From the NCBI GenBank assembly GCA_947087645.1, contig CAMUDN010000007.1, positions 17,167 through 81,166 of the forward strand: DNA of 64,000 bases, read 5' to 3'. The position numbers were made by a program, and so were the translations under genes. This DNA comes from an uncultured Bulleidia sp. (GTDB lineage Bacteria; Bacillota_I; Bacilli_A; Erysipelotrichales; Erysipelotrichaceae). Numbering within the stretch: the stretch's first letter is position 1; every line of letters starts with the position of its first letter. Positions 24,395-33,620 of this stretch are shown piece by piece. The notes beneath the pieces are model-generated. The model was not told where the DNA came from, ran no database searches, and saw nothing but the letters and a program-made list of their open reading frames with translations.

Positions 24395-25603
24395 GTGATG
24401 ATAGTGAAAACAGTTGATATTAAGGTTGAACAAGGTGTATTACGAGGTGAAATTCAAGGTAAACAAATGATTTTTAGAGGGATACCGTATGCGAAAGCAC
24501 CAATTAATGAATTTCGTTTTAAGTCACCCCAAGCTTTAAGTCGCTGGATTGGTGTTCGTGAAGCTTTTGCATTTAAAGCTATTTGTCCGCAAATTACAAC
24601 TAATAATGTACCTCAATCAGAAGATTGTTTATACTTAAATATTTGGGCACCATCTGATTATCAAAAGAAAAAGTATCCGGTTGTTTTCTGGATTCATGGA
24701 GGTTCTTTTAGCAGTGGATATGGTCATGAAGCATTATTTAATGGTAAAAATTATGTTAGTCGGGAAACAATTTTAGTAACAATTAATTATCGCCTTGGTA
24801 TATTTGGTTTTTTAGCTACACCAGAAATGACACGAGCAGATTCTTTACATGCTGTTTCTAATTTAGGCTTATTAGATATGATTTATGCTTTACGTTGGGT
24901 TTATCGTAATATAGAAGCTTTTGGTGGTGATGCTGATAGAATTACTATTATGGGTCAAGAATATGCTGCTATAGCATGTCAAGCATTACTTGCTTCAGCA
25001 TTGACACGGGGTATGATATATGCTGCTATTTTGCAATCAGGAGCTGGTATTAATGATGGTATAAAACGTAGTTTAACAAAGGATGAAGCTTATCAAAGAG
25101 GTAAAGACATAATGACTTTCTTAAATGTACATAAGATTGATGAATTAGGGTCAATACCTACGCAAAAGATACTATCGATATATGGTGAATTGTATAAAAA
25201 ATATGGTCGAGATCTCTTTTTACCAGCCGTTGATCATTTAATTATAGAAAAAAATTTAGAAGAATTATGGCAGAAACAAGAAGTCGCAAATGTTCCAATT
25301 ATCATTGGTAAAATGACAGATGATCTTAAGCAATCAGATTATCAAGGTATTCTTAATTTAATTCAAACAAGATCTCAGCAATCACCTATTTATATGTATC
25401 TTTTTAGTAAAAAATTAGCAGATAATGAATTATTATTTACATTTGGTGCTTTGGAAAGAAGTGAAAAACAATGGTCTTTTCGTGATTATCGCTTAGAAGC
25501 AATGATTATGGATCAATGGACTAATTTTATTAAAAAAGGCAATCCGGGGAATGCCTGGAAAGCCTATCAGAAAGAAAATCCTTTTATACGTATAATTGTT
25601 TAG
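24395..25603 (+). CDS. Carboxylesterase-family protein lacking the catalytic serine
   Basis: The 402-residue protein clearly belongs to the type B carboxylesterase/PnbA family: FRGIPYAKAPINEFRFKSPQ, SEDCLYLNIWAP, oxyanion loop WIHGGSFSSGYG (101-103 HGG) and VSNLGLLDMIYALRWVYRNIEAFGGDADRI in pieces. Where active members have GESAG, it has GQEYA (187-191), so Ser is Glu189; the usual catalytic His before EL is also missing (LADNEL, about 341-346). It is about 100 residues shorter than usual. Substitutions at two of three triad residues with an otherwise intact frame point to a maintained pseudo-enzyme, perhaps a binding protein. GAGAGGG precedes the ATG. Confidence 0.8.
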   Translation: MMIVKTVDIKVEQGVLRGEIQGKQMIFRGIPYAKAPINEFRFKSPQALSRWIGVREAFAFKAICPQITTNNVPQSEDCLYLNIWAPSDYQKKKYPVVFWIHGGSFSSGYGHEALFNGKNYVSRETILVTINYRLGIFGFLATPEMTRADSLHAVSNLGLLDMIYALRWVYRNIEAFGGDADRITIMGQEYAAIACQALLASALTRGMIYAAILQSGAGINDGIKRSLTKDEAYQRGKDIMTFLNVHKIDELGSIPTQKILSIYGELYKKYGRDLFLPAVDHLIIEKNLEELWQKQEVANVPIIIGKMTDDLKQSDYQGILNLIQTRSQQSPIYMYLFSKKLADNELLFTFGALERSEKQWSFRDYRLEAMIMDQWTNFIKKGNPGNAWKAYQKENPFIRIIV

Positions 25604-25610
25604 AAATTAT

Positions 25611-26261
25611 TTAGCGATGATGAATCAGGTATAAAGGAATACTTAAAATGATACAAGAACACCATATTGATAAATAACCATAGTGTATGGATAATAAGCC
25701 GCCAAAACCAGCACCTAGTGCGAAGACAAGGATAATGCCGAAATAATAAGTGCTTATTTTTAATTTTTCAATCTTTTTTTCACGTATAAATGAAGAAAAG
25801 GCAGCTGTTCCTCCTTTCATGTTACCGATACACATAGTACTTGCAAAAGGATTACCTCTTAAGCGTTGGAAAGACTGAACTTGTAATGCACAAGCAAATG
25901 ATACAAGCATATTAGCAACAAAGTTGAGTTCTTTTGGGATGAAACCAACAATAAATAAAGCAATTATTTCTAAGAGTAAAATTTTACCTTTCCAATGAAT
26001 ACGATGAAAAAAACTTTTTTTATTTTGTAACTGTTCAGCAACAAAAATACCTGCCATAAAAGCTAACAATGGTAATAAGTAATTTAATACTTTATCAAGA
26101 TGACCATTCATTAAATGTTGGCTCATCAGGACAATATTACCTGTTTGAGCGTTTGCGAATACATGCCCCCTTGTATTATATGTATAGGCATCTTGTAATC
26201 CACCACTAAAAGCTAAAAAAGCAGAAAGACAAAAATTTTCTAATTCTTCTTCACTTTTCAT
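25611..26261 (-). CDS. DUF1275 (YoaK-type) membrane protein
   Basis: The 216-residue protein has about six membrane helices and typical DUF1275 (PF06912) features: AFSGGLQDAYTYNTRGHVFANAQTGNIVLM at the N-terminal end (read in two pieces) and QSFQRLRGNPFASTMCIGNMKGG in the middle. Function in bacteria is unknown. It follows the CobW-like genes on the same strand but beyond a terminator at 26288-26313, so it has its own transcript. Confidence 0.87.
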   Translation of the reverse strand: MKSEEELENFCLSAFLAFSGGLQDAYTYNTRGHVFANAQTGNIVLMSQHLMNGHLDKVLNYLLPLLAFMAGIFVAEQLQNKKSFFHRIHWKGKILLLEIIALFIVGFIPKELNFVANMLVSFACALQVQSFQRLRGNPFASTMCIGNMKGGTAAFSSFIREKKIEKLKISTYYFGIILVFALGAGFGGLLSIHYGYLSIWCSCIILSIPLYLIHHR

Positions 26262-26287
26262 AACGGCTACTATTGTAGCACAAAATA

Positions 26288-26313
26288 AAAAGTTAGTTAA
26301 AAAAACTAACTAA
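26288..26313 (-). terminator. Rho-independent terminator of the CobW gene pair
   Basis: GTTAGTT / AACTAAC stem with T-runs on the minus strand. It overlaps the stop of the downstream CobW-like gene. Confidence 0.75.
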
Positions 26314-27244
26314 AGTAAACATATTCATCAAGTGGAGCTTGGTAGAATTGAACTCGTGAAGCAGTTAAAAGTAATGTTTTACTACCATTATCTAAATCAA
26401 GAAGAGATAATTTACCTTCAACTTCTAACCAATCATTTAATTGCATTTCATCAATACGAACACCAGTCACAGTTATACCACATAGATTAGTATCACGAGC
26501 ACAACATACCATTGCTTGTCTACCTAAAATAAATGATTGCTTATAACCAGGTAATTTTTGAGCAAACTTACCTCTTAAAATAATTGTTTTATGATTATAG
26601 TCATCTGGATGTTCCATGGCGTCCATATACCATAAACCATAATCTTGATCACTGATATCAAGAAACGAATCCTTTTTATCATATGGTAAAAGGCTTTCTT
26701 TTAGTCTAATTGCTTGACCAAATGCTCCTTCATAATAAATACCACTGCGTTGATTAATGGCTTTAATATTAGATCTAAGAAATGAAGCACGGGTATTTTC
26801 ATGACAACGATTAAAAATAACGGTATCAGCAAAACGAATTTGTTCATACATGATTGAACGCATAGTATTCATGTACAATTCAAATGTTGTCGCATTAATT
26901 GTGGTAATAAGTTGAACAATTAGCCACATTTTAGGTAGGTTATTAATTAGAGGCTCAAGACTTTGCATACCATTGCATTCAATAAATATTTGTTGAGCTT
27001 GATAATCATTTTGTAGTTTTTGACTAAGTGAAGATGTTAATTCATCATGTTTATTTAATTGAACAAGGTGAATACTATGTTGCTTGAGAAAAGATTGATC
27101 ATATTCTTTTTCTCCTTGTTCAAAACTGATGAGTAATGTATTACTGATTTTTTGCATGAATGATTCATCTTTAAAAGTATCCATAATTAGACTGGTTTTA
27201 CCTGAATCAAGAAAACCAGCAAAAATATACACTGGTATTTGCAT
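26306..27244 (-). CDS. CobW-like GTPase fused to a YcgQ/TIGR03943-like C-terminal domain
   Basis: The first 190 residues form a G3E-type P-loop NTPase with Walker A GFLDSGKTS near residue 10 and an ECNGMQSLEPL switch-like segment. The CxCC metal motif of true CobW/ZNG proteins is absent. The last 95 residues (LRGKFAQKLPGYKQSFILGR, then AMVCCARDTNLCGITVTGV and DWLEVEGKL) match the C-terminal domain of TIGR03943/DUF1980 (YcgQ) proteins, normally encoded with the YcgR permease. The protein thus combines two parts of that metal-linked system. The start ATG overlaps the stop of the upstream CobW gene by one base. A role in metal delivery is inferred. Confidence 0.7.
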   Translation of the reverse strand: MQIPVYIFAGFLDSGKTSLIMDTFKDESFMQKISNTLLISFEQGEKEYDQSFLKQHSIHLVQLNKHDELTSSLSQKLQNDYQAQQIFIECNGMQSLEPLINNLPKMWLIVQLITTINATTFELYMNTMRSIMYEQIRFADTVIFNRCHENTRASFLRSNIKAINQRSGIYYEGAFGQAIRLKESLLPYDKKDSFLDISDQDYGLWYMDAMEHPDDYNHKTIILRGKFAQKLPGYKQSFILGRQAMVCCARDTNLCGITVTGVRIDEMQLNDWLEVEGKLSLLDLDNGSKTLLLTASRVQFYQAPLDEYVYFS

Positions 27245-28215
27245 TAATTGACTCCAAAAATATTCTTCATTTTGGCACTATCAATATTTGTACCAATAAC
27301 AGTTATTAATCCAGTGTAAGATGCTTTACCTTTACGAACATCTATACTACCTGGAACATAATCAAAGAAAAACCAATTTTCTTGTTGATCTTGTACAATA
27401 CCTTTAGCACGAATAACATTCTCTGGTAATTGTTCTAAAGCATGTTCTAATTCTTCAGGTGAATATTTTCGCCCTGTTTCTAAACCAATGGATTGAAATA
27501 CTTCATCAGCATCACAATGATGATGGGTTTCTGTATGTTCATGACAATGATCATCATGACAGTGACAACAACAATTATCACTTATTTCTGCTTTGGCTAT
27601 TTCTTGTTGAATAATATTGGTTAATGAATGAGAACTGATCATGGTATTATATATTGTTTCAGCACTAATATTTTCCCAGTTTGTAGTAATAATATGAGCA
27701 TGTTTATTTATCTTTTTCAACATTTTCAATACAGCATCTAATTTTTCTTGATTAATATCTTGCGTGCGTGAAAGAATGATACAATTAGCATTTTGAATTT
27801 GATCATTGAAAAATTCACCAAAGTTACGCTGATAAGTTAAAGCTCGATTAGCATCAACAACGGTACTTTGAACTTGTATAGTAAGCTTTTCAATGCTTTT
27901 GATGATGTTTAAAATGTCAGATAATTTACCAACACCAGAAGGCTCAATAAGAATGATATCAGGTTGATAAGTATCAATTACTTGTTTGAGTGCTTTTTTA
28001 AAGTCACCTTTTAATGTACAGCATATACAGCCACTATTAATCTCATTAATAATGACACCACTTTCTTTAAGAAATGAACCATCAATACCAATTTCACCAA
28101 ATTCATTTTCTACTAAAACAATTTTTTTATTTTGATAAACAGAAGGTAATAATTTTTTAATCAGAGTTGTTTTTCCCGCTCCTAAAAAGCCGGAAATGAT
28201 ATCTATTTTAGGCAT
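27244..28215 (-). CDS. CobW/ZNG-type GTP-binding metallochaperone
   Basis: A COG0523 G3E GTPase that probably delivers zinc or another metal to client proteins. Walker A is GFLGAGKTT (residues 9-17), Walker B/switch ENEFGEIGIDGSFL, the metal motif is GCICC (62-66), and EPSG lies near 91. A Cys/His-rich segment (215-234, CCCHCHDDHCHEH...) forms the metal-binding linker, and the CobW C-terminal domain follows. The NKxD motif is degenerate (LSRTQD). The frame is open to 28251, but the ATG at 28215 (MPKIDIISGF) follows AAAGGA and gives the family start. Operon with the fused CobW-like gene downstream. Confidence 0.88.
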   Translation of the reverse strand: MPKIDIISGFLGAGKTTLIKKLLPSVYQNKKIVLVENEFGEIGIDGSFLKESGVIINEINSGCICCTLKGDFKKALKQVIDTYQPDIILIEPSGVGKLSDILNIIKSIEKLTIQVQSTVVDANRALTYQRNFGEFFNDQIQNANCIILSRTQDINQEKLDAVLKMLKKINKHAHIITTNWENISAETIYNTMISSHSLTNIIQQEIAKAEISDNCCCHCHDDHCHEHTETHHHCDADEVFQSIGLETGRKYSPEELEHALEQLPENVIRAKGIVQDQQENWFFFDYVPGSIDVRKGKASYTGLITVIGTNIDSAKMKNIFGVN

Positions 28216-28251
28216 ATAATTAAAGTCCTTTCTTTGTTGATTATAAAGCAA

Positions 28252-28645
28252 AATAGTTGTAAAAAAAAGTTTATCTCTTAGAAGAAATTATTTGTGGATA
28301 ATACATTTTTAATAAGTGTTTAAACATGATTTAAAAATAACTTTTAAATACATAGAACGAAGATATACGTATTTTCAGAAGATTATTGTAGCATGTAATG
28401 TGTTATTGATGAGAGTAGATGGTAGGTCAAAAGATGTTAAATGGCTAAAGAAGCTATGAAAGATAATAGAATATTAAAAATGTTGAGCTATGTAAAATGA
28501 GCTAAAAATCAGTGAAAAAATTAAAAATAGCCTACTTTTTAATAAAGACAGGCTATTTTCATCTTTTAGAGCAATTGAAAATATTCTTTAAGCTAAGTAA
28601 ACAATAAAAATATAGTATTTATAGTAGCTTATGAATAAAATATAA
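28252..28645. other. Intergenic region without a gene
   Basis: No open frame or conserved feature is seen between the CobW promoter area and tRNA-Leu apart from the hairpin AAAATAGCCT / AGGCTATTTT at 28524-28559. With its A/T-run flanks this can terminate the minus-strand tRNA transcript. Confidence 0.5.
28522..28561 (-). terminator. Terminator-like hairpin downstream of tRNA-Leu
   Basis: AAAATAGCCT (28524-28533) pairs perfectly with AGGCTATTTT (28550-28559), with a 16-base loop. Confidence 0.65.
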
Positions 28646-28726
28646 TGCACCGAACAAGACTTGAACTTGCACGAGTTTCCTCATACGCCCCTCAAGCGTA
28701 CGTGTCTACCATTCCACCACCGGTGC
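28646..28726 (-). tRNA. tRNA-Leu (anticodon GAG)
   Basis: On the minus strand the acceptor GCACCGG pairs with TCGGTGC (one G-U), and the D-arm contains TGGTGGAATGGTAGACA. The anticodon arm is TACGC-TTGAGGG-GCGTA (anticodon GAG, reads CTC/CTT), a short class II variable arm follows, and the T-arm has GTTCAAGT. The discriminator is A and CCA is not encoded. Confidence 0.92.
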
Positions 28727-28847
28727 ATATAGAGTATTATAGCATAAAAATGATTTTTCAAATGTAAAAATTCGTTATATACTTGTATCTGATATAAATT
28801 GCAACTAAAATAAATAGGCTTTTATAAATAAAGAAATGGAGAAGGTA

Positions 28848-30683
28848 ATGGATTATAAAAAAATTATTAACATTGCAGTAATTGCGCACGTTGATGCCGG
28901 TAAATCAACATTGGTTGATGCCTTTCTACATCAAAGCCATGTTTTCCGTGATAATGAAGAAGTAGCTGATTTAGTCATGGATTCAAATGACTTAGAGCGG
29001 GAAAGAGGAATTACCATCTATTCTAAAAATTGTTCAGTTAACTACAAAGATTATAAAATAAATATTGTAGATACACCTGGACATGCTGATTTTTCTTCTG
29101 AAGTAGAACGGATTATAAAAACGGTTGATACAGTTATTTTATTGGTTGATTCTGCAGAAGGGCCAATGCCTCAAACACGTTTTGTTTTACAAAAAAGTTT
29201 AGAATGTGGTTTAAAACCTATTTTATTGATTAATAAATTGGATAAAGCAGAAGCTCGAGTTGATGAAGTTATCGATGAAGTATATAGTCTTTTCTTAGAA
29301 TTAGATGCTACGGATGAACAATTAGATTTTCCTATTTTATATGGTATTGCTCGGGAAGGTATTGTGCGTTATGAAAAAGAAGATACAAATATGGATATTA
29401 TTCCTCTTTTTGAAACAATCATTCATCATACACAAGCCTATCCTAATTTGATGACAGAAGCAGTTCAAATGCAAGTTTCAGCTTTAGCATATGATGATTA
29501 TATTGGCCGTTTAGGTATTGGTCGTGTATATAAAGGAACTTTAAAAGCTAATACTGCTGTTACAATTGCTAATGCAAATGGACGTGTTAAAAATGGTAAG
29601 ACCAATCAAATATTTGTTTATAAAGGATTAAAAAGATCATCTGAACAAGAGATACAATGTGGTGAAATTTGTTTAGTTTCAGGTATTCCAGATATTAATA
29701 TTGGGGATACAATTTGTCCTTTAAATCAACCAGATCCAATGCCAGAATTAAAAATTGAAGATCCTACATTAGCAATGAATTTTATGGTTAATGATTCACC
29801 TTTTGCCGGTCAAGAAGGAAAGTTTGTAACTTCACGTAATATTCGGGAAAGATTGGAAAAGGAAACAGAAGTAAATGTTGGTTTAAGAGTCGAAGATACA
29901 GATTCAACTGATACATTTAGAGTATCTGGTCGAGGTGAATTACACTTAACTATTTTATTAGAACAAATGCGGCGAGAAGGGTATGAAATAGCTGTTTCAA
30001 GACCAGAAGTAATTTTAAAGAAAGAGAATGGTCATACTTTAGAACCAATTGAAGAAGTCGTAATTGATTTACCAAGTGAATATTCAGGAGCAGTTATTTC
30101 AGCTTTAAACTTACGTAAAGGTATTATGCATAATATGGAAGATGTTGGTACATATACACGAATCACTTATTCAGTACCAACACGTGGTTTAATTGGTTTC
30201 CGTTCGGACTTTATCAATTTAACTCATGGTGAAGGAACTTTAGTGCAACGTTTATCTGGTTATGAACCATATAAAGGAGAAATACCACAAAGAGAAAATG
30301 GGGCTTTGATATCTACAGATACTGGTTCAGCTATGACTTATGCTTTATGGAATATTCAAGAAAGAGGACAGTTATTTATTGGTGCTCAAACACCGGTATA
30401 TGAAGGTATGATTATTGGTGTTTCAGCAAAGAATATGGATATGGGAGTTAATCCTTTAAAAAATAAAAAAATGACGGCTGTACGTTCCACTGGTAATGAT
30501 GAAGCAATGAAATTAGTACCTCCAAAACAATTGACATTAGAAAGAGCAATTGAATTTATTAATGATGATGAATTAGTGGAAATAACACCATTATCTATAC
30601 GTATTCGGAAAAAGTGGCTAACCGAAATCGATCGTCGTCGGCATGCACGTGATATAGGACGGATTGAAAAAGAAAATAATTAG
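28848..30683 (+). CDS. typA: Ribosome-associated GTPase TypA/BipA
   Basis: A translational GTPase that binds ribosomes and helps 50S assembly and stress or cold growth. EF-G-like motifs are G1 AHVDAGKSTL, G2 region ERERGITIYSKN, G3 DTPGHADF and G4 NKLDKAE, with SALAYDDY before domain II and the TypA-specific C-terminal part (THGEGTLVQRLSGYEPYKG, GVNPLKNKKMTAVRSTGNDE). The frame opens at an ATG at 28836, but GGAGAAGG lies between it and the ATG at 28848 (MDYKKIIN), so the latter is the start, giving 611 residues, a normal length. A terminator follows at 30685. Confidence 0.95.
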   Translation: MDYKKIINIAVIAHVDAGKSTLVDAFLHQSHVFRDNEEVADLVMDSNDLERERGITIYSKNCSVNYKDYKINIVDTPGHADFSSEVERIIKTVDTVILLVDSAEGPMPQTRFVLQKSLECGLKPILLINKLDKAEARVDEVIDEVYSLFLELDATDEQLDFPILYGIAREGIVRYEKEDTNMDIIPLFETIIHHTQAYPNLMTEAVQMQVSALAYDDYIGRLGIGRVYKGTLKANTAVTIANANGRVKNGKTNQIFVYKGLKRSSEQEIQCGEICLVSGIPDINIGDTICPLNQPDPMPELKIEDPTLAMNFMVNDSPFAGQEGKFVTSRNIRERLEKETEVNVGLRVEDTDSTDTFRVSGRGELHLTILLEQMRREGYEIAVSRPEVILKKENGHTLEPIEEVVIDLPSEYSGAVISALNLRKGIMHNMEDVGTYTRITYSVPTRGLIGFRSDFINLTHGEGTLVQRLSGYEPYKGEIPQRENGALISTDTGSAMTYALWNIQERGQLFIGAQTPVYEGMIIGVSAKNMDMGVNPLKNKKMTAVRSTGNDEAMKLVPPKQLTLERAIEFINDDELVEITPLSIRIRKKWLTEIDRRRHARDIGRIEKENN

Positions 30684-30684
30684 T

Positions 30685-30711
30685 CTTCCATAAAGGAAGG
30701 CTTTTTTATAA
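30685..30711 (+). terminator. Rho-independent terminator after typA
   Basis: CTTCC-ATAAA-GGAAG stem and a T-run directly after the stop codon. Confidence 0.75.
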
Positions 30712-30756
30712 AAGAATATAAAAGTGATAATATTAAAAAGAAAAAGGAGGATTAAT

Positions 30757-31977
30757 ATGGATGCTTTAGAACGATTCATAAAATATATCAGTATTCCCAG
30801 TACTTCTGATCCTAATAATGAAAAAGTAACACCATCTAGTAAAGAACAATGGAATGTTGCTAACTGTTTGATAGATGATTTAAAAGAAATTGGTTTAAAT
30901 AAAATACGTTTAGATGAACATGGTTATGTCTATGCTGAATTAGAGTCTAATATAGATAAAGTTGTACCAACAATCGGTTTTATTGCTCACATGGATACAG
31001 CACCTGATTTTAATGGTCAAAATATCCATCCACAAATTATTAAAAATTATCAAGGTCAAGATATTATTTTACATAGTGGTTGTACTTTAAGCCCACGTGA
31101 ATTTCCTGCTTTAGCAAAAAAAATAGGTAAAACAATTGTTACAACAGATGGTACATCACTATTAGGAGCAGATGATAAAGCTGGGGTAACAGCAATTATT
31201 GAAGCAATGAAAAGGCTCAAAGAACAACCAAATATCCCTCATGGTAAAATTTGTATTGCTTTTACACCGGATGAAGAAATTGGTAATGGTGCTAAGTATT
31301 TTGATGTTGCAAATTTTGGTGCTGATTTTGCATATACTGTTGATGGTAGTGAAATTGAACAATTAGAAGATGAAAATTTTAATGCAGCAAGTGCTACAGT
31401 TGTGATTAATGGTGTATCAATTCATCCTGGTTCAGCTAAAAACAGAATGATTAATGCTGCTAAACAGGCAACTATATATCAAACAATGATTCCTGATCAT
31501 TTAAGCCCTGAGTATACTGAAAAAAGAGAAGGTTTTATTCATCTATTATCGATTAAAGCAAATGCTAATAAAGCGACTTTAGAATATATTTTACGTGATC
31601 ATGATGAAAAACGTTTACAAGCTCAAAAAGACTTATTAAAGCAAGCAGCACTAATGATTAATCAACAAGTAGGTAAAAATATCGTTCAAGTAACTATCAA
31701 AGATACTTATCAGAATATGAAAATAGTTTTAGATAAGCATCCGGAAGTTATTTCCTTAGCTACTAAAGCAATGGCTAATTTAGGTATTGAAGTTGTGCGT
31801 GAACCAATTCGGGGCGGAACAGATGGGGCAACTTTATCATTTAAAGGTTTACCTTGCCCTAATATTGGCACAGGTGGTGCTAATTTTCATGGTCCATATG
31901 AGTATTTAGTTTTAGAAGAATTATATCAATCTATTGAGTTAATTTGTCAGATTGCTAAAGAAGGAGGTAAATTATGA
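30757..31977 (+). CDS. pepT: Peptidase T (tripeptidase)
   Basis: An M20B zinc aminotripeptidase of the cytosol that completes peptide breakdown. Metal-site motifs are IGFIAHMDTAPDFNG (His, then catalytic Asp), TTDGTSLLGADDKAGV (bridging Asp), TPDEEIGNGAKYFDV (catalytic and metal Glu), YTVDGSEIEQLEDENFNA and the final His in GGANFHGPYEY. The frame opens at 30724, but AAAGGAGG sits 6 bases before the ATG at 30757 (MDALERFIKY), which gives the usual 406 residues. The end overlaps the next start by four bases (ATGA). Confidence 0.95.
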   Translation: MDALERFIKYISIPSTSDPNNEKVTPSSKEQWNVANCLIDDLKEIGLNKIRLDEHGYVYAELESNIDKVVPTIGFIAHMDTAPDFNGQNIHPQIIKNYQGQDIILHSGCTLSPREFPALAKKIGKTIVTTDGTSLLGADDKAGVTAIIEAMKRLKEQPNIPHGKICIAFTPDEEIGNGAKYFDVANFGADFAYTVDGSEIEQLEDENFNAASATVVINGVSIHPGSAKNRMINAAKQATIYQTMIPDHLSPEYTEKREGFIHLLSIKANANKATLEYILRDHDEKRLQAQKDLLKQAALMINQQVGKNIVQVTIKDTYQNMKIVLDKHPEVISLATKAMANLGIEVVREPIRGGTDGATLSFKGLPCPNIGTGGANFHGPYEYLVLEELYQSIELICQIAKEGGKL

Positions 31978-32906
31978 TTAGTACCTGTACTTTTAATCCG
32001 TCATTAGATTATTATTTAGAATTTGAAAAAGAGATTGTTATTGGTAAAATAAATCGTTCTAATCTTGAATATTATGAAGCAGGTGGTAAAGGTATTAATG
32101 TATCTATTGTTTTAAACAATTTAAATATTCCTTCCCGAGCTTTTGGCTTTTTAGGTGGTTTTACAAAAGATTTTTATATTTCTTTATTAGAAAAATATGA
32201 ATATATAAGACCATCTTTTACATATATTGACGGTTTAACACGTATTAATGTTAAAGCACATGCGCCAACGCATACAGATTATAATGCAGCTGGTCCTTAT
32301 ATTACATATGATGATATGCGTTCTTTATGTGAGAAAGTGACAAGCCTTTATGAAGGTGATTGTTTTGTTTTAGCTGGTAGTACACCTAAATATTTAGAAC
32401 AATATATTGTGGAAATGTTAGCAACCCTAAGTGAAGATAAAGTAAATGTTGTTTTAGATGATATTGACTTAAAAATTTTAGCAAAGATATTAGTATTAAA
32501 GCCTTTTCTTATTAAGCTAAATAAAGAGCAGTATGAACAAGAAGTGGATCATAAAGTTGATCGTAGTGAATTATTAAATTATGGTTATGAGTTGACTAAA
32601 AAAGGTGCTAAACATGTTATTATTTTGGAAAGTTCACAAATGGCTTTATATTTTAATCAAGAATCATGCTATGAAGCTCCTCTTGCAACAAATAACCAAC
32701 AAGTTAATACAGTAGGTGTTGGTGATTCGATAGTAGCTGGCTTTTTAATGAATTATCAACGTTCATTTAATGGTATTGAATCTTTTCGCTTTGCAGCTGT
32801 TTGTGGTTATGCAACAGCATATTCTAAAGGTTTAGCAACGATGGAAAGAATTAATCATCAGTATGAAAAAATAAAAGTTAAAGAAGTTGGATATGTAAAA
32901 AAATAA
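31974..32906 (+). CDS. PfkB-type kinase, 1-phosphofructokinase/tagatose-6-phosphate kinase-like
   Basis: A ribokinase-family sugar kinase of the FruK/LacC group (310 residues). Visible signatures are TCTFNPSLDYYLE at the start, EYYEAGGKGINVSIVLNNL, LAGSTPKYLE and the catalytic-base motif TVGVGDSIVAGFLMNY. The family phosphorylates fructose 1-phosphate or tagatose 6-phosphate to the bisphosphate. No fructose or lactose PTS gene is adjacent; it is translationally coupled to pepT, so specificity stays open, FruK-like being most common. Confidence 0.85.
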   Translation: MISTCTFNPSLDYYLEFEKEIVIGKINRSNLEYYEAGGKGINVSIVLNNLNIPSRAFGFLGGFTKDFYISLLEKYEYIRPSFTYIDGLTRINVKAHAPTHTDYNAAGPYITYDDMRSLCEKVTSLYEGDCFVLAGSTPKYLEQYIVEMLATLSEDKVNVVLDDIDLKILAKILVLKPFLIKLNKEQYEQEVDHKVDRSELLNYGYELTKKGAKHVIILESSQMALYFNQESCYEAPLATNNQQVNTVGVGDSIVAGFLMNYQRSFNGIESFRFAAVCGYATAYSKGLATMERINHQYEKIKVKEVGYVKK

Positions 32907-32999
32907 TTTTTTGATAATACCACATTTATTATTTATCATCTTTTATAAGCAAAATATTCAATAGGGTGGGAACGATTAAAATTAGATAAAGGAGTCTAT

Positions 33000-33578
33000 A
33001 TGAAAAGAATAAAATATTTATTACTATCTTTGATATTACTGAGTGCATGTCATAAAGTAGTTAACAAGCCTGAAAATAAATTAACAATTGATTATAATTT
33101 AAAACTTGATAGTAAAAAAGCAGATATGCATGGTTATCAATATATACGTAATGAAGTAGCTGATTTTAGAGAAATAAGTTCCCAAGAAGCACTACGTCTT
33201 ATCAATGAAAAAGGCAGTGGATTTATTTATTTTGGTTATAAACATTGTCCTTTTTGTATCCGGGCTATACCTGAGTTAAATGAAGCAATGAAAAAAACTG
33301 GTGTAATGGTTTATTATGTTGATACAGAAAAAATGAAAGAATTGGAAATGAATCAATTATTAGCTAAATTTATACCTTTATTAAAGACAAAAGGTGATCA
33401 TAATGATGGTTTTTATGTACCATTAGTTGTGGCAATTAAAAAAGGTGAACCCGTAGATGAACATACAGCTTTAGTAGATGATTTTGATTTAGTTGATGAA
33501 AGTTCACAATTAAATGATGAACAAAAGAAGAAATTACAAGAAATATACATTAATATATTCAAGAAACTAGTAAAATGA
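33000..33578 (+). CDS. Thioredoxin-like lipoprotein
   Basis: A 192-residue protein with a type II signal peptide (MKRIKYLLLSLILLSAC, lipobox LSAC at 14-17), so a membrane-anchored lipoprotein on the outer face and a client of Lgt. The mature part is a thioredoxin fold with the redox motif GFIYFGYKHCPFCIRA (CPFC) and VMVYYVDTEK, resembling bacteriocin-transport accessory (PedC-type, TIGR01295) proteins. It could reduce or form disulfides in exported proteins; no bacteriocin genes are nearby. AAAGGAG precedes the ATG. Confidence 0.8.
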   Translation: MKRIKYLLLSLILLSACHKVVNKPENKLTIDYNLKLDSKKADMHGYQYIRNEVADFREISSQEALRLINEKGSGFIYFGYKHCPFCIRAIPELNEAMKKTGVMVYYVDTEKMKELEMNQLLAKFIPLLKTKGDHNDGFYVPLVVAIKKGEPVDEHTALVDDFDLVDESSQLNDEQKKKLQEIYINIFKKLVK

Positions 33579-33620
33579 TAATTAGTAGGATAATATTTAT
33601 CATATCTAATAAGGAGTTAT

